64,000 bases of DNA from JAEYFP01 sp964579795 (GTDB lineage Bacteria > Bacillota > Clostridia > Lachnospirales > Lachnospiraceae): assembly GCA_964579795.1 (NCBI GenBank), contig CAZOHM010000004.1, positions 1 to 64,000 on the forward strand, given 5' to 3'. Shown here piece by piece: positions 33,723 through 41,667 of this stretch. The notes beneath the pieces are model-generated. The model made no database searches. It saw only the letters and a program-made list of their open reading frames with translations, and was not told the origin of the DNA. The position numbers and the translations under genes were made by a program. How positions within the stretch are numbered: the first letter of the stretch is position 1; every line of letters begins with the position of its first letter.

Positions 33723-34930
33723 CTATTCTGTCGGTGCACAAATATATCCAGTCAATGCGCTTGCTGCCGCTACAGCCGGGCTGGAAAGATATACCTCTGA
33801 GTCAACATGCCCCATTCTGCCTACAAAATTTCGATTTGTCGTTGAAATACAGCGTTCGTTTGCAGCAAGAATTCCCATGTATCCCCCAAGACACGGTCCA
33901 CATGTAGGTGTTGAAACAACCGCACCTGCTTCAATAAATATTTTCAAAAGACCTTCTTCCATAGCTTGAAGATAGATTGCCTGTGTCGCCGGAATCACAA
34001 TACAACGTACATTCTTTGCAATTTTCTTTCCTTTTAAAATTTTTGCAGCTATTCTCAAATCATCCAATCTTCCATTTGTACATGAACCAATTACAGATTG
34101 ATCAATTTTAACCGGTTCCTTTATTTCATCAACAGTTTTTGTGTTTTCCGGAAGATGTGGAAATGCAACTGTAGATTTTAAAGTGGATAAATCTATTGTA
34201 TATTCCTCATCATACACTGCGTTCTCGTCTGCTTCAAATACTTTATAAGGACGCTTTCCATGAGATTTCATATAGGCTTCTGTCTGCTCGTCTACAGGGA
34301 ATATTCCATTCTTTCCACCAGCCTCAATCGCCATATTGGCAATTGTAAAACGGTCGTCCATTGATAGATTTTCAATGCCTTTTCCAGTAAATTCCATTGA
34401 NNNNNNNNNNACTTGGACGGTTTACCGATAATATTAAATTTAATAGCTCCCGGAACCTTAAACCATGCTTTTCCTGTTACCATTCCGGCTGCCATATCAG
34501 TGCTTCCTACACCAGTTGAGAATGCCCCAAGTGCACCATATGTACATGTATGAGAATCCGCTCCGATAATTGCGTCTCCAGCAACAGTCAATCCTTTTTC
34601 CGGAAGTAATGCATGCTCAATTCCCATGTCCCCTACATCAAAATAATTGCTGATTTCATGTCTGCATGCAAATTCTCTAACACATTTACAGTTCTCAGCA
34701 GATTTAATATCTTTATTTGGAATAAAATGATCCATTACCAATGCTATTTTATCTTTATGGAACACACCATCATTTTTCATTTTTTCCATTTCTCGAATTG
34801 CAACCGGTGTCGTAATATCATTTCCCAGTACAAGATCAAGGTTGGCCTCTATCAGCTGACCGGCTTCTACAAATGCAAGTCCTGCATGCTCTGCCAAAAT
34901 CTTTTGTGTCATTGTCATTCCTTTTTGCAT
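33723..34930 (-). CDS. leuC: 3-isopropylmalate dehydratase large subunit, interrupted by an assembly gap
   Basis: The start is ATG at 34930 behind AAGGAGG. The N-terminal part (MTQKILAEHAG, GADSHTCTYGALGAFSTGVG) runs to GKPSK, then ten N, then SMEFTGKGIENLSMDDR through SCTNGRLDDL and TPTCGPCLGGYMG to the stop at 33723. The cysteines in DSHTC, SCTNG and TCGPC are the [4Fe-4S] ligands. The two sides are in different frames; family members have about 22-23 residues here, so the missing sequence is probably close to 68 nt. The gene is judged intact at about 420 residues. It is controlled by the divergent LysR operator. Confidence 0.88.
34401..34410. other. Assembly gap (ten N) inside leuC
   Basis: Ten undetermined bases. 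From the family alignment recalled for LeuC, about 68 nt is missing, not 10. Confidence 0.9.
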
Positions 34931-35010
34931 TACTTTATCCTCCTTGTTATTCTTTATAAGTTACCCATTCATTTCCATACAGCTTAGCCATACAGCTCTT
35001 TTATGAATAC

Positions 35011-35016
35011 AGTATA
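35011..35016 (-). promoter_or_regulatory. -10 element of the leuC-leuD promoter
   Basis: TATACT on the minus strand, with only a weak -35 (TTTATT) 17 nt upstream. The expected start is near 35004, about 74 nt before the leuC ATG. A weak -35 with a LysR box centred about 65 nt upstream of the start is the usual form of an activator-dependent promoter. Confidence 0.6.
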
Positions 35017-35055
35017 GCATACCATGTTCCATAAATAAAATATATATTTTTTATG

Positions 35056-35084
35056 TTTACTATAACTATTTGTTATGTTATTAT
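35056..35084 (+). promoter_or_regulatory. Promoter for the LysR regulator gene
   Basis: TTTACT (35056-35061) and TATTAT (35079-35084) are 17 nt apart. The LysR box fills the spacer, so bound regulator would block its own transcription. Confidence 0.5.
35062..35076. promoter_or_regulatory. LysR-type operator between leuC and lysR
   Basis: ATAAC-TATTT-GTTAT, a perfect 5-bp inverted repeat with 5-nt centre that satisfies the T-N11-A LysR consensus (T63, A75 of the 35000s). Its centre is about -65 from the predicted leuC start and lies inside the regulator's own promoter. Confidence 0.65.
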
Positions 35085-35130
35085 CATACTAGAAAGCAAT
35101 TAACTATTATGTAAAAGGAGTCTAAGACCT

Positions 35131-36030
35131 ATGGATAACAATTTATCACTTTATAAAATATTTTATGCAGCAGCAGAAACAGGAAATATTTCTGCTGCCG
35201 CCAAAAAGCTCTATATAAGTCAGCCTGCCGTCAGTAAAGCCATCGCAAAGCTTGAACAAAATGTAAACACAACTCTTTTCCTCAGAAGTTCAAAGGGGGT
35301 TTCTCTTACATATGAAGGTCAGCTTCTGTTTGACAACGTGAAATCTGCATTTGATTTTATTACAACGGGTGAAGAAAAATTGAAACACATTGTAGAATTC
35401 GGTGGAGGACATATAAAAATCGGTGTCAGTACTACACTATGTAAATATGTTCTTCTCCCTTACCTAAAAGATTTTATACGACAAAATCCACGCATACAGA
35501 TTTCTGTAGAATGTCAGTCAACTTATCAAACTTTGGAGCTGATTAAAGATGGGAAAATCGATATTGGTCTGATTGGGAAGCCGAATCCATCCAAAATACC
35601 ATCTGGTCTGCTGCATTATGAACCAATTGCAGACATTGAAGATATTTTTGTAGCAACCAAGGACTATATTCATTCCATGCATACAAATAACATTCTTCAT
35701 CGTTCCACGCTTTTAATGCTAAATAAAGAGAACATGACACGACAGTATATTGATCATTATCTATACGCTAATCAGATAGAGCCACATCAGTTAATGGAAA
35801 CAACCTCTATGGATTTATTAATTGAATTTGCTAAGCTTGGACTTGGTACAGCATGTGTTATCCGGGAATTTGTAAAAAAAGAATTAATAAATCAGACTCT
35901 TTTGGAAATTCCTCTGGATGTCCCTATTCCGAAACGTTCAATTGGTTTTGTATATCCAGCCGGCTCACCGGTATCTATTGCAGCAAACAGCTTTATTACA
36001 TTTATTAATTCTTCACCTATCACAATATAA
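35131..36030 (+). CDS. LysR-family transcriptional regulator, probable regulator of leuCD
   Basis: 299 residues. An N-terminal winged helix-turn-helix (LYKIFYAAAETGNISAAAKK, then YISQPAVSKAIAKLEQ) is followed by a periplasmic-binding-like effector domain (about 90-295; HIKIGVSTTLCKYVLLPYLK at its start). AAAGGAG precedes the ATG. Divergent placement from leuCD, with a shared operator, is the classic LysR arrangement; the effector may be an intermediate of branched-chain amino-acid synthesis, which is inference from context only. A bidirectional terminator follows the stop. Confidence 0.92.
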   Translation: MDNNLSLYKIFYAAAETGNISAAAKKLYISQPAVSKAIAKLEQNVNTTLFLRSSKGVSLTYEGQLLFDNVKSAFDFITTGEEKLKHIVEFGGGHIKIGVSTTLCKYVLLPYLKDFIRQNPRIQISVECQSTYQTLELIKDGKIDIGLIGKPNPSKIPSGLLHYEPIADIEDIFVATKDYIHSMHTNNILHRSTLLMLNKENMTRQYIDHYLYANQIEPHQLMETTSMDLLIEFAKLGLGTACVIREFVKKELINQTLLEIPLDVPIPKRSIGFVYPAGSPVSIAANSFITFINSSPITI

Positions 36031-36061
36031 AAAAAGTGGCATCTTAAATGCCACTTTTTTT
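36031..36061. terminator. Bidirectional terminator between lysR and the alanine-rich gene
   Basis: AAAAAGTGGCAT (36031-36042) and ATGCCACTTTTT (36048-36059) form a perfect 12-bp stem with a 5-nt loop, an A run before and a T run after. It begins at the LysR stop codon and ends 8 nt from the stop of the convergent gene. Confidence 0.87.
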
Positions 36062-36068
36062 ATAAAAT

Positions 36069-36767
36069 TCACTTCAAAACCATATGATCATAATACCAGT
36101 CTTCACCTGAATCCCATTTACGATCAAGTGTTTGCTCCAAAGTTTTAACTATCTCAGCCTTTTCATTTGCAGCAGCTGTCTTTGCAGCTGCATCAGCAAT
36201 CAATCCTGGCAAAGAAGCATTCATTGTATCAATCTGTGCCTGAATAGCTGCGTTATCTGTTGCCAGCAATGTCTGTGAAGCAATGCTCTGATTCGTGCGT
36301 TCTACAAGCATCGTTGCATTTGCAGCTTCTTTTTGAGCAAAATCTGCTTCAGCACGTGCCTGATCAACTGTTACTTGATTTTTCCATTTGTCCATATTTG
36401 CAATAAATTCATCTTCCCAATAAAGTCGATTTGTAGCGTTTTCAATATATTTCTGAGTATTATTCACTTTATCAATTGCTGCATGAACCAGATTTGCAGA
36501 ATTAGTAGCCTGATCTGTCAAAATTGTCAATTCCAAGCCTGTCACACCATTAGCTTTTGCAGCTGCAACAGCAGCATCTGCTGCTGCTTGGTTACTCTGT
36601 GCAATCAACAGTTCTGCCTGCGCAGTACTCTTCTGTATTCTTGCGTTATTAATCGTATCTACTGTACATGGATATGCATATACCTGCTGTGGAGCAGACA
36701 TATACAATGCTACGCCCGCACCCATTCCAACGACTGTCATCATCAGCCCCTTAACTATTTTTTTCAT
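36069..36767 (-). CDS. Exported alanine-rich coiled-coil protein, unknown function
   Basis: 232 residues. A Sec-type signal peptide is clear: MKKIVKG, a hydrophobic core (about 8-24) and a likely cleavage site after QQVYA (about residue 31). The mature part is rich in Ala, Gln, Asn and Thr and predicted almost wholly helical (AQAELLIAQSNQAAADAAVA; NQSIASQTLLATDNAAIQAQ), with a coiled-coil pattern and few aromatic residues until the C-terminal DSGEDWYYDHMVLK. No LPXTG, lipobox, SLH or other wall anchor is seen, so it is probably free or wall-associated by unknown means. It has its own promoter and terminator and fits no neighbouring pathway. Family not recognised. Confidence 0.75.
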   Translation of the reverse strand: MKKIVKGLMMTVVGMGAGVALYMSAPQQVYAYPCTVDTINNARIQKSTAQAELLIAQSNQAAADAAVAAAKANGVTGLELTILTDQATNSANLVHAAIDKVNNTQKYIENATNRLYWEDEFIANMDKWKNQVTVDQARAEADFAQKEAANATMLVERTNQSIASQTLLATDNAAIQAQIDTMNASLPGLIADAAAKTAAANEKAEIVKTLEQTLDRKWDSGEDWYYDHMVLK

Positions 36768-36821
36768 ATAATTCCCCTTTCAATTTATCTTATCGTAAAA
36801 TATTATTTATACTTTATCTAC

Positions 36822-36849
36822 ATTATATCAGAATACACTAATTTGTCAC
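36822..36849 (-). promoter_or_regulatory. Promoter for the alanine-rich exported protein
   Basis: On the minus strand GTGACA (36844-36849) and TATAAT (36822-36827) are 16 nt apart. AAAGGGG precedes the gene's ATG. The promoter lies just after the miaB stop. Confidence 0.65.
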
Positions 36850-36863
36850 GAAAAAAAACATAA

Positions 36864-38291
36864 TCAGCATTTCTCACCCATATAGTAAAATCCTTTGCAT
36901 TCCTTTAACTTTACTTTTACAATCGCCCCAACTAAATCCGAAGTTCCTTTAAAATGGACAAGTAAGTTATTGCTAAGGCGTCCTGTCAGTAATGTGGCAT
37001 CCTGCTCATTTACTTCTTCCACAAGAACGTCATCTTCTCTTCCCTCAAATCTGCCCGCCATTTTACGTGAGGTGTGCTGTACTGCCTCAAGTACACGTTC
37101 AAACTGTTCCTTCACAAGTTCCTCTGGTACTTGATTTTCCATGTCTGCTGCAGGTGTTCCGGTACGTTTGGAATAAATAAANNNNNNNNNNGCTCCGTCA
37201 AACTGTACCTTTTGAATTACATCCAATGTCTCGTCAACATCCTCTTTTGTTTCACCCGGAAAGCCAATAATAATGTCTGTTGTAATCGCGATATCAGGAA
37301 TCTCTGTACGCAGTTTTGCAGCAAGCATCAGATATTGTTCTTTTGTATAATGTCTGTTCATTGCTGTAAGAATTCGCGTACTGCCTGATTGAAGTGGCAA
37401 ATGTAAATGTCTGCATATTTTTTTTGAATTTTTCATTACTTCGATTAATTCATCTGACAAGTCTTTTGGATGAGATGTCATAAATCGAATACGTTCTATT
37501 CCATTTATTTTTTCTATTTCTTTAAGCAATTCGGCAAAGCTGACCGGTTCTGGCAGATTTTTTCCATAAGAATTTACATTCTGACCAAGTAACATAATTT
37601 CTTTAACACCATCTTCTGACAGTCGCTCAATTTCTCTGATAATATCTTTTGGTGCTCGGCTTCTTTCACGTCCTCTGACATACGGTACAATGCAATAACT
37701 GCAAAAATTATTACATCCAAACATAATATTGATTCCGGATTTAAACGCATACTTTCTTGTGCTCGGAATATCCTCAACAATTCTATCTGTATCTTTCCAG
37801 ATATCAATAACCATTTCTCCGCTTTCAAATCTTGTACAAAGAAGCTCAGCAAGCTTAAATATGTTATGTGTTCCAAATATCAAATCCACAAAGTGATAAC
37901 TCTTTCTAATTTTCTCTATCACAGCTGTTTCCTGCATCATACAACCGCAAAGACCAATCATCATATGTGGATTTTCTCTTTTCTTTCCGTTTAATACACC
38001 AAGTCTTCCATATACCCGCTGGTTCGCATTATCCCGTACAGTACATGTATTATACAAAACGAAATCTGCAAGTTCTTCCTGTTCCTCTTCTACATAACCT
38101 ATCGTCTGCAGTATCCCGACAAGCTTTTCAGAATCACGTGCATTCATCTGGCAGCCAAATGTAGTTACATGAAAAGTCAGCTTTCTTCCAATTGTTTTTT
38201 CCATAGCATTCAGATGCTCTGTCGCACGTTTTATAAAATAATACTGTCGTTCCGGTTCATTTTCCGGAACAACTGAATTAATATCAGTCAT
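36864..38291 (-). CDS. miaB: tRNA 2-methylthio-N6-(dimethylallyl)adenosine synthase MiaB, with an assembly gap
   Basis: About 474 residues. The N-terminal methylthiotransferase domain has cluster ligands C47, C83 and C117. The radical-SAM motif is C193-xxx-C197-xx-C200 (FGCNNFCSYC). A TRAM domain ends the protein (EEVNEQDATLLTGRLSNN). It thiomethylates A37 of tRNAs reading UNN codons. Ten N interrupt the coding sequence between QFDGA and FIYSKRTGTPAA; the frame is kept by any gap of 1 mod 3, and the family pattern suggests 7 nt missing rather than 10. The start overlaps the 5-FCL stop by 4 nt. Confidence 0.94.
   Translation of the reverse strand: MTDINSVVPENEPERQYYFIKRATEHLNAMEKTIGRKLTFHVTTFGCQMNARDSEKLVGILQTIGYVEEEQEELADFVLYNTCTVRDNANQRVYGRLGVLNGKKRENPHMMIGLCGCMMQETAVIEKIRKSYHFVDLIFGTHNIFKLAELLCTRFESGEMVIDIWKDTDRIVEDIPSTRKYAFKSGINIMFGCNNFCSYCIVPYVRGRERSRAPKDIIREIERLSEDGVKEIMLLGQNVNSYGKNLPEPVSFAELLKEIEKINGIERIRFMTSHPKDLSDELIEVMKNSKKICRHLHLPLQSGSTRILTAMNRHYTKEQYLMLAAKLRTEIPDIAITTDIIIGFPGETKEDVDETLDVIQKVQFDGXXXXFIYSKRTGTPAADMENQVPEELVKEQFERVLEAVQHTSRKMAGRFEGREDDVLVEEVNEQDATLLTGRLSNNLLVHFKGTSDLVGAIVKVKLKECKGFYYMGEKC
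37182..37191. other. Assembly gap (ten N) inside miaB
   Basis: Ten undetermined bases in the radical-SAM domain. The frame is continuous with a ten-base length, but the expected residues between GA and FIYS suggest a true length near 7. Confidence 0.9.
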
Positions 38292-38887
38292 TCGTAAACC
38301 CTTTCTTCTGTGACCAGCTTATCCGGCCTGTAATCATATTTTGAACACGGAATACTATCTACCAGCTGGCATTCATATGCAGCAGCAATTGTTGTCATAT
38401 TACAATGCTGTTCAAGAAACCGATCATAAAACCCCATACCGTATCCAATTCTTGAACGATTATGATCAAATGCCACTCCTGGCATCAGCATCACTGTTTT
38501 ATCCGCAAATGTACTAACATATTTCACCTCTGCATCTGAAAAATCCGGCTCTCTGATTCCTTTATATCCATTTTTCAGTTGTCTCATACTTGTAATCTCA
38601 TAAAAATCCATATGTGGAATTCCATTGCTGATATTTGAACAAGGAAGTGCTATATGCTTTCCCTCTTCCAATGCCATACTTATCAACCTGTCTGTTATTA
38701 CTTCACTTTGAAAGGATGCATATAAGAGAAGCAATTCGGCAGTTCTGTACTCTTCTAAAAGCTTCACAGTCTGTATGATATGCTCACTTTTTTGTATACG
38801 TTCCTGACTGCTTAATGAATTTCTGCACAAAATCATTTTTCTACGTATCAATGACTTTTCTTCATCGTTTTTCTTATTTTTTTCCAA
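38288..38887 (-). CDS. 5-formyltetrahydrofolate cyclo-ligase
   Basis: About 199 residues. It converts 5-formyl-THF to 5,10-methenyl-THF, salvaging the inhibitory 5-formyl form; folD and fhs lie elsewhere in the window. The family block is clear: PGVAFDHNRSRIGYGMGFYD near the C-terminus. The start is uncertain. TTG at 38887 follows TTGGAG by 6 nt and gives normal length; the open frame extends to an ATG at 38941 with no good site, inside the DUF896 gene. It overlaps the DUF896 gene by 14 nt and miaB by 4 nt. Confidence 0.85.
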   Translation of the reverse strand: MEKNKKNDEEKSLIRRKMILCRNSLSSQERIQKSEHIIQTVKLLEEYRTAELLLLYASFQSEVITDRLISMALEEGKHIALPCSNISNGIPHMDFYEITSMRQLKNGYKGIREPDFSDAEVKYVSTFADKTVMLMPGVAFDHNRSRIGYGMGFYDRFLEQHCNMTTIAAAYECQLVDSIPCSKYDYRPDKLVTEERVYE

Positions 38888-39089
38888 ACTTTTCTCCAAG
38901 ATTTGTAATACTTCCATCCTTGTTTTGAATGTTGATTCCATTTAATTGTGTACGTAAATTTCCACGAATATTTGCAATATAATCTTCTCGAAGTTTTTTC
39001 TGTTCTGCTTTTTCAGCATCACTCAAACCTTCCTTCTGAGATTTATGATACAATTCGTTTATTCTTTTAACTTTTGTTTCTAAATTCAT
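38874..39089 (-). CDS. DUF896 family protein (YnzC-like)
   Basis: 71 residues: LETKVKRINELYHKSQKEGL, then DAEKAEQKKLREDYIANIRG, the full two-helix DUF896 domain, and a short basic C-terminus (LGEKFGKK). Small cytoplasmic proteins of the YnzC/YneA-linked family; the function is unclear (some are LexA-regulated). I see no LexA/DinR box nearby. GAAAGTGG precedes the ATG; it lies 17 nt after proB in the transcript. Confidence 0.88.
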   Translation of the reverse strand: MNLETKVKRINELYHKSQKEGLSDAEKAEQKKLREDYIANIRGNLRTQLNGINIQNKDGSITNLGEKFGKK

Positions 39090-39106
39090 TTATCCACTTT
39101 CCTTCT

Positions 39107-39988
39107 TTACATATTTCCAACGTAATCTGCGATATTAAACATTTCATCTCTTTTTCCTACAAATAACGTTCCATATTTGCGTCCTTCCATGATTTTATGG
39201 ATGACGCTAACATCTTTTCCATTGGCGATTACCATATCCGTACCGGCATTCACAGCAACAGTAGCTGCGTGAAGCTTTGCACTCATGCCTCCGGTTCCTA
39301 TGCTGCTTCCTGTCGAGCCCTTTCCCATCTGCATTAAAGAATCATCCAGTTGTTCGACAACATCAATAAATTTTGCACTTTTATTTTCTCTCGGATCATC
39401 TGTATACAAACCATCTATATCAGAAAGCAGAATCAGCATATCAGCACCAACAAGTGCTGCAACTACTGCAGAAAGGAAATCATTATCACCAATTGTGTCC
39501 TCTACCTCGTGAACTGCAACTGTATCATTTTCATTTACAACAGGAATTACCCCTAACTTTAGTAGCTCTGTAAATGTATTATGAGCATTTTGTCTGTTTA
39601 TTTTATCAACAATTGTATTCTTTGTCATTAAAATCTGTGCAGTAATATGATTATATTCTGCAAAAAGTCTTTCATATATCATCATAAGTCTTGCCTGTCC
39701 GATTGCTGCACAAGCCTGTTTCAATGGAATTTCTTTATCTCCAGGAGTCACACTTAAAGTCTTTTTTCCAACTGCTATTGCACCGGAGGAGACAAGAATT
39801 ACATCCTTTCCCTGATTTTTCAGTTCACAAAGTTCTCTTACAAGTCTTTCCATTTTTGTTAAATTCAATTCTCCAGTTTCCATATGATGTAGTGAAGAAG
39901 AACCAATTTTCACAACAATTCTTTTTCTGTCTCTCAAAGCCGCACGAAGCTTCTGTTCGTATGTTTTTGTTTCCTCTATTGTTTTCAT
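39107..39988 (-). CDS. proB: Glutamate 5-kinase
   Basis: 293 residues: an amino-acid-kinase domain only, no C-terminal PUA domain. Seen: RIVVKIGSSSL (about 23-33), VILVSSGAIAVGKK, PVVNENDTVAVHEVE and GTGGMSAKLHAA. It makes gamma-glutamyl phosphate, the first step of proline synthesis. proA, its usual partner, is not in the window. The long N-terminal lead (about 20 residues before the first beta strand) follows a good AGAGG site, so the start seems right. The ATG overlaps the stop of the flavoprotein gene by 4 nt. Confidence 0.92.
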   Translation of the reverse strand: MKTIEETKTYEQKLRAALRDRKRIVVKIGSSSLHHMETGELNLTKMERLVRELCELKNQGKDVILVSSGAIAVGKKTLSVTPGDKEIPLKQACAAIGQARLMMIYERLFAEYNHITAQILMTKNTIVDKINRQNAHNTFTELLKLGVIPVVNENDTVAVHEVEDTIGDNDFLSAVVAALVGADMLILLSDIDGLYTDDPRENKSAKFIDVVEQLDDSLMQMGKGSTGSSIGTGGMSAKLHAATVAVNAGTDMVIANGKDVSVIHKIMEGRKYGTLFVGKRDEMFNIADYVGNM

Positions 39989-41667
39989 GATTTTTTTTCC
40001 TCTTTTATGCTTTTATACTTTTGAATAATTTTTTCAGCAGTTTTGATACCATCCATTGCTGCAGAAGTGATTCCTCCGGCATATCCGGCACCTTCTCCAC
40101 ACGGATACAGACCACCTACTGTACTCTGTCCATCTTCTGCTCTAACAATACGAACAGGAGATGATGTCCTGCTCTCTATTCCTGACAGTACGGCATCTTC
40201 TCTGGCAAAGCCTTTCATAGTATAACCGAATTTCTCAATAGATTCAATAAGAGCATTACTGATTTCATCAGAAAACAGCGTTCTCAAGTTTGCAAATCCA
40301 TACATTCCCTTTGTACATGGATGAATATTTCCAAACTCTTTTGATTTTATATTCTTTTTAAAATCGCCAAAACACTGAACTGGTATTTTTCCGTCAGCAA
40401 GTGCATATGCCTTTTCTTCCAGCTGTCTCTGAAAGCGCATGCCTGCAAGTGCATCGTCTGCTCCAAAATCTTTTTCTGTTACAGATACGATTAATGCACT
40501 GTTTGCATTTTCAGAATCGCGTCCACTATAGCTCATTCCATTTACCGCTAGGCGTCCCGGTTCCGAAGAAGCATTAACTACATAACCTCCCGGACACATG
40601 CAAAAAGAATATACACCTCTGCCGCATTTTGTTTGATTTGTCAATTTATAATCTGCCGCAAGAAGACCTTCCACACTTTTCTGTCCATACTGACACATGT
40701 TAATCTGTTCCTGCGGATGCTCCATTCTAAGTCCAACAGCAAATTGCTTCTGCTGCATGGGAATGTTCTTTTTATAAAGCATTTCAAATGTATCTCTTGC
40801 AGAATGACCAATTGCCAATACAAGCACGTCAGTTTTCAGAATTTGTGTACCATATGTCACTATCCTGTCATCATATAAGCAATAATCCTGTCCACTGAAG
40901 TTATCCACAATCAATCCATTTATTCTATTGTTTTCGACGACCAAATCAGTCATTTTGCAGGAAAACAAGAACTGACCTCCGTGGTCAATGATGTCCTGTC
41001 GAATGGCTTTAACAATTCTAGTCAGTTCATCTGTTCCAAGATGAGGTTTTGCTGTAAATTCACATTCTTTCTTCGCTCCATGCTTTACAAATGTTTCCAA
41101 AACGTACTGATTTCGACCATTTGGGTCCTTCACAAGTGTATTTAATTTCCCGTCAGAAAAAGTCCCTGCTCCGCCTTCTCCAAATTGTACATTTGATTCT
41201 TGATTGACCGGTTTTCCAGCCCAAAACTTTTCCACCGTATCCACACGTTTTTCCACATTTTCTCCGCGTTCCAGCACGATTGGACAGTATCCCTCATGAG
41301 ACAAAACATATGCGCAAAACAAACCTGCCGGTCCACTTCCAACAATTACCGGGGGATAGCTTAATTCTGCTGTTCCCATTTTCGGAAGTGAATACTTTAT
41401 TTCATTGTCTTTTATAATATGTACATCATAAACATACTTTAGTATTTTCTTCTCTTCCAAAGGATTGAGAGTTACCTGCACTGTATACACATAAAACAAA
41501 TTCGGTTTTTTACGTGCATCAAGTGAACGTTTCACAATTCGATAAGTAAATGCTGGCATAGAATCATTTTTAAAAACCCTCTTTAACTGCAATATCTGAA
41601 CGATTTTTTTATGTAAAACACTTTCATTTTCCTGAACTGGAATCTTTATTTGATTAATTCGTAACAT
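39985..41667 (-). CDS. FAD-dependent oxidoreductase of the COG2509 type
   Basis: 560 residues. An N-terminal domain of about 95 residues (RINQIKIPVQENESVLHKKI), rich in Lys, precedes a Rossmann FAD site PVIVGSGPAGLFCAYVLSHE at about 107-126. Later blocks: VQFGEGGAGTFSDGKLNT, VLAIGHSARDTFEML, CMCPGGYVVNASSEPG, and a C-terminal GLYPCGEGAGYAGGITSAAM second FAD block. The family is widespread but has no settled reaction. GGAAGG precedes the ATG. It overlaps the next flavoprotein gene by 14 nt. Confidence 0.85.
   Translation of the reverse strand: MLRINQIKIPVQENESVLHKKIVQILQLKRVFKNDSMPAFTYRIVKRSLDARKKPNLFYVYTVQVTLNPLEEKKILKYVYDVHIIKDNEIKYSLPKMGTAELSYPPVIVGSGPAGLFCAYVLSHEGYCPIVLERGENVEKRVDTVEKFWAGKPVNQESNVQFGEGGAGTFSDGKLNTLVKDPNGRNQYVLETFVKHGAKKECEFTAKPHLGTDELTRIVKAIRQDIIDHGGQFLFSCKMTDLVVENNRINGLIVDNFSGQDYCLYDDRIVTYGTQILKTDVLVLAIGHSARDTFEMLYKKNIPMQQKQFAVGLRMEHPQEQINMCQYGQKSVEGLLAADYKLTNQTKCGRGVYSFCMCPGGYVVNASSEPGRLAVNGMSYSGRDSENANSALIVSVTEKDFGADDALAGMRFQRQLEEKAYALADGKIPVQCFGDFKKNIKSKEFGNIHPCTKGMYGFANLRTLFSDEISNALIESIEKFGYTMKGFAREDAVLSGIESRTSSPVRIVRAEDGQSTVGGLYPCGEGAGYAGGITSAAMDGIKTAEKIIQKYKSIKEEKKS

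Noticed and set aside
33723..34930. leuC as two truncated genes or a pseudogene
   Set aside because: The break falls exactly at the ten-N run and both halves are fully conserved, so an assembly gap explains it.
36333..36863. Plus-strand frame of 176 codons opposite the alanine-rich gene
   Set aside because: Cys/Ile/Phe-rich antisense shadow without ribosome site; the minus-strand frame has a signal peptide, promoter and ribosome site.
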